The notes below the pieces were generated by a model that was not told the origin of the DNA, made no database searches, and worked only from the letters and a program-made list of their open reading frames with translations. A stretch of 64,000 bases of DNA, from the NCBI GenBank assembly GCA_036365515.1, contig CM070873.1, positions 67,081,529 to 67,145,528 of the forward strand, read 5' to 3'. Made by a program: the position numbers and the translations under genes. Below are positions 60,030 to 64,000 of the stretch, piece after piece (positions within the stretch are counted from its first letter, which is position 1; each line of letters opens with the position of its first letter). The DNA comes from Torymus aiolomorphi (Eukaryota > Arthropoda > Insecta > Hymenoptera > Torymidae).

Positions 60030-61680
60030 GTTGGGAAGAAATCGAACGTATAAAGTTTATGGCATGGTGCTTGTTAGATTTATACATTGTTCGCAGGTTA
60101 ATATACAGGAAATGTTTTTTTTTTTTTTTTTTTATGGCGGAAAAGTGAACGGAGTTAGTTACAAAAGATTAATAAACAATCCAATTACACGGTTTTTTGT
60201 CGCGGTTGGAATGGTTAATGGTGTAATGATCTCAGTTTACTCATACGTAACGCGTAGCATAATTGCTGGTTCATTGCGTATTTTTCAAAGCCTGTACTTT
60301 GAAAACCGTACTGCATGGCGCGACGTACGTAGAAAACTTATCTCTGCGCAGCTTGCAGTTTGTATTCAGATACATAACCTCCATTCGATGTTTAAGAAAG
60401 AATTATGCATTATCTAGATGCTACAGTTTTTTTTTTTTTTTTATTTAATTTCGCAGCGTCAATATTCTGGATATCACATTATTATAGCAAACAATAAAGA
60501 CAAGTTTTTGAAAAAAAAAAAAATTATTTATGCAGCTGGTATTGTTATGACTGTTATTTTTAAAATGCCATAAAAGCGGTTGGTTCATTTAGAATGTAGT
60601 ATTTTTAAAATAATCTTAATCTTTTATATAGAAGAAATAATGATACAGGAAGTATTAGGATAATGATATGCTTCTTTATTTTGAAAACAGTGGCTTTGTT
60701 TTGTTTTTAAACATTTGAGATACATTTTTCACATTTATTCACTTTGTTTTTCTTTTTATTTTAAATGAGTTATTGATTTAATTTTGAATCAAGTATCTTG
60801 TAATAGTTTTTTAGAAATTCCAAACAATGAAACTATAGACCATGATAATCAGTAAAAGGATTTATCTTCTGTTGAAATCTTTTTAAATGGCTCTATTGCA
60901 TCCTAAGTTTGAGGATGAAGATTTAAATACGTTATGTGTAAACCGTTTAATTCAAAGTTTCACTGCGTTAATAACACGAACTCCTGTGATTATAAATATG
61001 TACGTGTGAATCAGCCAAAAGATCTGTGACCGGATAACAGAATTTTTGATTACATTCGAACATCAAAGGTGCGTTTACAAAACGTGTTTACATGAAATTT
61101 TTAGCTTGATTTCCGGTATTAAGAAGATTAATTTCTGGGAAAAATATATCATTGAAAATGTTAAGATTTTTCGTAATATTTTTTAACTTTATTCTAGAAG
61201 TTCTTGAATAATAAACCGCTTCTTTTTGAAATTAATTCGTTTGTATTCGCAGTTATAAGTTTTTTTTGAGAGCTTATTATGAATTTGCAACAAGTGAAAT
61301 ATCATTTCTCGGAACTTCTTAGTAATCTTAATTCGTATAAGAATTTAATCTTCACTTGAGTAACCATCCAACACGCACTTGCACATATGTGCATCGACCT
61401 ACACTAACGCAGCTCTTTGATGCATATACTTTTTCTTTTTAATTTCTTAGAGAGTATATTTTTAGAAATGTTCGAGGTTAGAGTTCATGGTTTTGAACTG
61501 AGCCTATATGAAACATAAAAGTGATAAAATTAAGTTTTGATCAGAGAAGAAAAATTTAAGAAAAATTTTTAAAATTCTAATGAAGTTTCTAAATCGTTCA
61601 ATACTCAGTACTTACACTTTTTATATTGAAATGATACCCCAACTAATAAGTTGAATTAAGCAATGTTATTGAGCATTACA
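60030..61680. other. AT-rich interval with poly-T runs
   Basis: T runs of 16 or more lie at about 60116-60133 and 60427-60441. The 132-codon plus frame at 60019-60417 contains a poly-Phe stretch from the first T run and no recognisable domain, so I do not call it. Confidence 0.4.
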
Positions 61681-62290
61681 TCGATCAATTTGCACATCGA
61701 TCTCTACAACGAAAATGAATTACAGTTACAAACATTCACCTTATGTGCGAACATTCCCATCTCCTTCAAAACTCTCATCTCATTCTCTCCCTCTCCCCAC
61801 AAACCCCAAAAACGGAAATGCCCCGTGAACCCCATCTCTCTCCTCTCTTTCTTTCACTTCCCTAACGCAAGAATAGGATAACTCGAAATTGCGCTCCAAA
61901 CTGCACGTGCCGGCTATTTCGAACGGTGAGCGTTTGTAGCCGTTGCGCACTATACGCGCTGCGCGAGCGCTTCTTCACCGAGCGGCATTTATCTAATTAA
62001 TAGCCGCGTGTGCGCCTGGTGGCACTTGTCAATAACGCAGAGCGAGTCGAATCGCCGCAAATGTCAATACATCAGCTTTTACCTAGTATGCAAGCTGCTG
62101 CGGGATAAGATAGGAGAGCGCGATGCTATAGGCGGCGCCAGCGGTGCACACGTGCGAGATATAGCTCGAGAATGAGGGAGGGTGACTTTGATGGGAGTAA
62201 TGTGGGGGAGAGAAATAGGTGTGGGCGCGGGTAAATGGGTTGAAGGTTTTGGGCGGTGAGCGGTGAGGGTGCGGAATTTTCTTGCGTGGA
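61680..62290. other. CpG island 40 with strand-composition switch
   Basis: C/A-rich 61730-61860 (CTCCCTCTCCCCACAAACCCC), core 61890-62160, strongly G/T-rich 62170-62290 (GGGAGGGTGAC, GGGCGGTGAGCGGTGAGGG). A clear example. Confidence 0.6.
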
Positions 62291-62299
62291 GAGAATGAT

Positions 62300-64000
62300 T
62301 TTCAGGGGATTAAAAACAGGGATCTGCGTATAACACTTTTCTCGTTTGCTAATGATGCTTTGTTGGAAAATGTGTTATTTTCTTTATAATTCATATTTTT
62401 AAGGGTTATGTCGGATTGGTAAGGTAAGGGATTTCTAGATATAATAGGTTTTGAGAAATACGTATAATGCCGAAAGTTATTTTCAGCTATCAATGTCAGT
62501 TTTAAATCCACTTTATGAAGTTTATCTCAGTACTTTAAAAAGTTTTATCCTGGATGTATTTTAGTGAAATACCACGATTCACGCAAATACCGTTACTTGC
62601 GAAGATCAGGAACGCTGTAATAGTAGTATTTTATATAAATTACTTTCTAAAGCTGTCTTAGATAATAAACTAGCGATATCTGTTTATGAACATAGGAAAA
62701 GATTTTACTCTTGGTGATTTGATGTAAAAGAAATGTATGAACTAACTATATTACTGATGTGTATCTGATTCAAATTGCAAGCGCTATATTTGGAAAATGC
62801 CTCAAAAATTCAAAAATTATTTTCAGTAATAATTTATTTTTATATGCGTTCAATTTCTTCAAAGTGCATACTCACTTACAAACGAAGACAATTATTTAGA
62901 AATAAAGAACGAGTTGAAATAAATCAGAAGGAATCTTAAAAGAATTGGCACCACTCTAAAGGGATTATTGCCTAATGAAACTTTACTGCGTATGTGATAT
63001 GCATATACTAAAAATAAATGATTTTTCTCGTTATCATACTTACGTCAGGTTTATCTAGATCATCTCACGCCAACATTGCAAAACACTCGAATTTTATTAA
63101 TGGGCGATTTAGTTTCTAAACTTTCTATCGCACAGTAGCCACGTTTTTTGTATGTATGTATTTTGATTTTGTGTCTTTTTAACTCAAAAGAAAGCCATGG
63201 TATTTAGTTGATACTTTATAAATGTCATAATTATAATTCAGTGATTTGAAAATAAACTAATTTCGAATCGATTGATATTTTCATGAAATTATTACTTATT
63301 CAACAGCGAACCAGAAAAAGTGCTGATTTGCAGTATTTCAAGAAATGTGAAAGATAAAATACCTATACAGAACAGTGAACTATGTGATATTAAATGCTAA
63401 AAATTATTTATATAAATTGCGTAGTGAAATAAATAAATAAATATAGTGAATTCCGAAGGACAAACATTAATAAACAATCCAAAAATATATACATAATGGT
63501 CAGAACGCTGTGGAACATCGCAAATTTAAAAAGGAGATCAGACATTAAAAATGTTATAGTGAAATAAATGAACAATGAAACACGAACTGATAAAACGACG
63601 AACAATCATAAAACGATCACCGACAACGATATGAAAGAAGAACCTACAATCTATTACTCATTTTAAGGTGGAGTGACATAAAAAATCTTATTTTATTCTG
63701 CTTCGTAAAAGTCTTTATAATATTAATACTACTTTTTATGGCCTTATTTATCAACTTTTAAATTTATTGGTAAATATATTATAAAGATTGCTTACGAATT
63801 GAGAGAACGATTTTATTAATTTCCTTTACGTAGAGATAGCATCTATGTATCTCCAAATATTAGTAATATTATCAAAATAATAAGCGACACCTCCGAAAGG
63901 ATCTCTCTTCCTTATTTAAACAACACTAAAAACTATCATCCTAAATATTATTTAGAACGTTTAATCTCGATACTACCTCTACCATAAAAACCGTTCTCTC
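62300..64000. other. AT-rich interval to window end, nothing recognised
   Basis: No exon, island or inverted repeat could be supported. The shared downstream PET exon predicted from the three phase-2 donors is not visible here. Confidence 0.4.

Noticed and set aside
60019..60417. 132-codon plus-strand frame
   Set aside because: Contains a poly-Phe stretch from a T homopolymer. No family resemblance.
1..64000. tRNA, rRNA, CRISPR array or operon structures
   Set aside because: No T-arm consensus with a matching acceptor stem, no rRNA blocks, no regularly spaced array. The sequence is eukaryotic in character.

Overview
The window looks like nuclear DNA from an arthropod, most likely an insect and possibly a parasitoid wasp. 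It is AT-rich with very long introns, consensus GT/AG splice sites, A-rich start contexts (CAAAATG), many short CpG-dense islands, dinucleotide repeats and small palindromic DNA transposons. I saw no bacterial gene organisation, tRNA, rRNA or CRISPR array. The taxon is an inference from style.

Four plus-strand coding exons can be supported. A large exon (5088-7016) encodes a 643-residue, highly charged, disordered segment. It splices in phase 0 to a small exon (11547-11632) encoding a Cys-rich module, CLQCGETCSGFLPHIWR, typical of the region before the PET domain of testin/Limpet proteins. Two further start-codon exons lie at 43632-43735 and 53365-53621. Exons 11547, 43632 and 53365 all end in phase 2 at good donors. 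They therefore look like alternative 5' ends of one PET/LIM gene (probably limpet) that share an acceptor to the right of this window. Most of the 64 kb would then be first-intron and promoter space.

The rest divides into two kinds of DNA. First, about forty islands of 0.4-0.8 kb share one layout: a C/A-rich (also CT-rich) left arm, a CpG core, and a G/T-rich right arm on the plus strand. Three of the four coding exons begin in or beside such an island. The recurrent switch of strand composition is the most unusual signal here.

Second, AT-rich stretches carry transposon debris. This includes MITEs with visible terminal inverted repeats (2.9, 14.3, 18.1, 19.6, 34.0, 53.9 and 55.3 kb), long palindromes (30.65-31.21, 32.48-33.21 and 44.45-44.67 kb), and a 3.4-kb foldback element (35.82-39.18 kb) whose arms hold about 306-bp tandem repeats. 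There is also a dispersed repeat present twice (30.15 and 36.33 kb) and a broken gag-like relic (31.76 kb). No convincing minus-strand gene was seen. No complete gene lies in the window.
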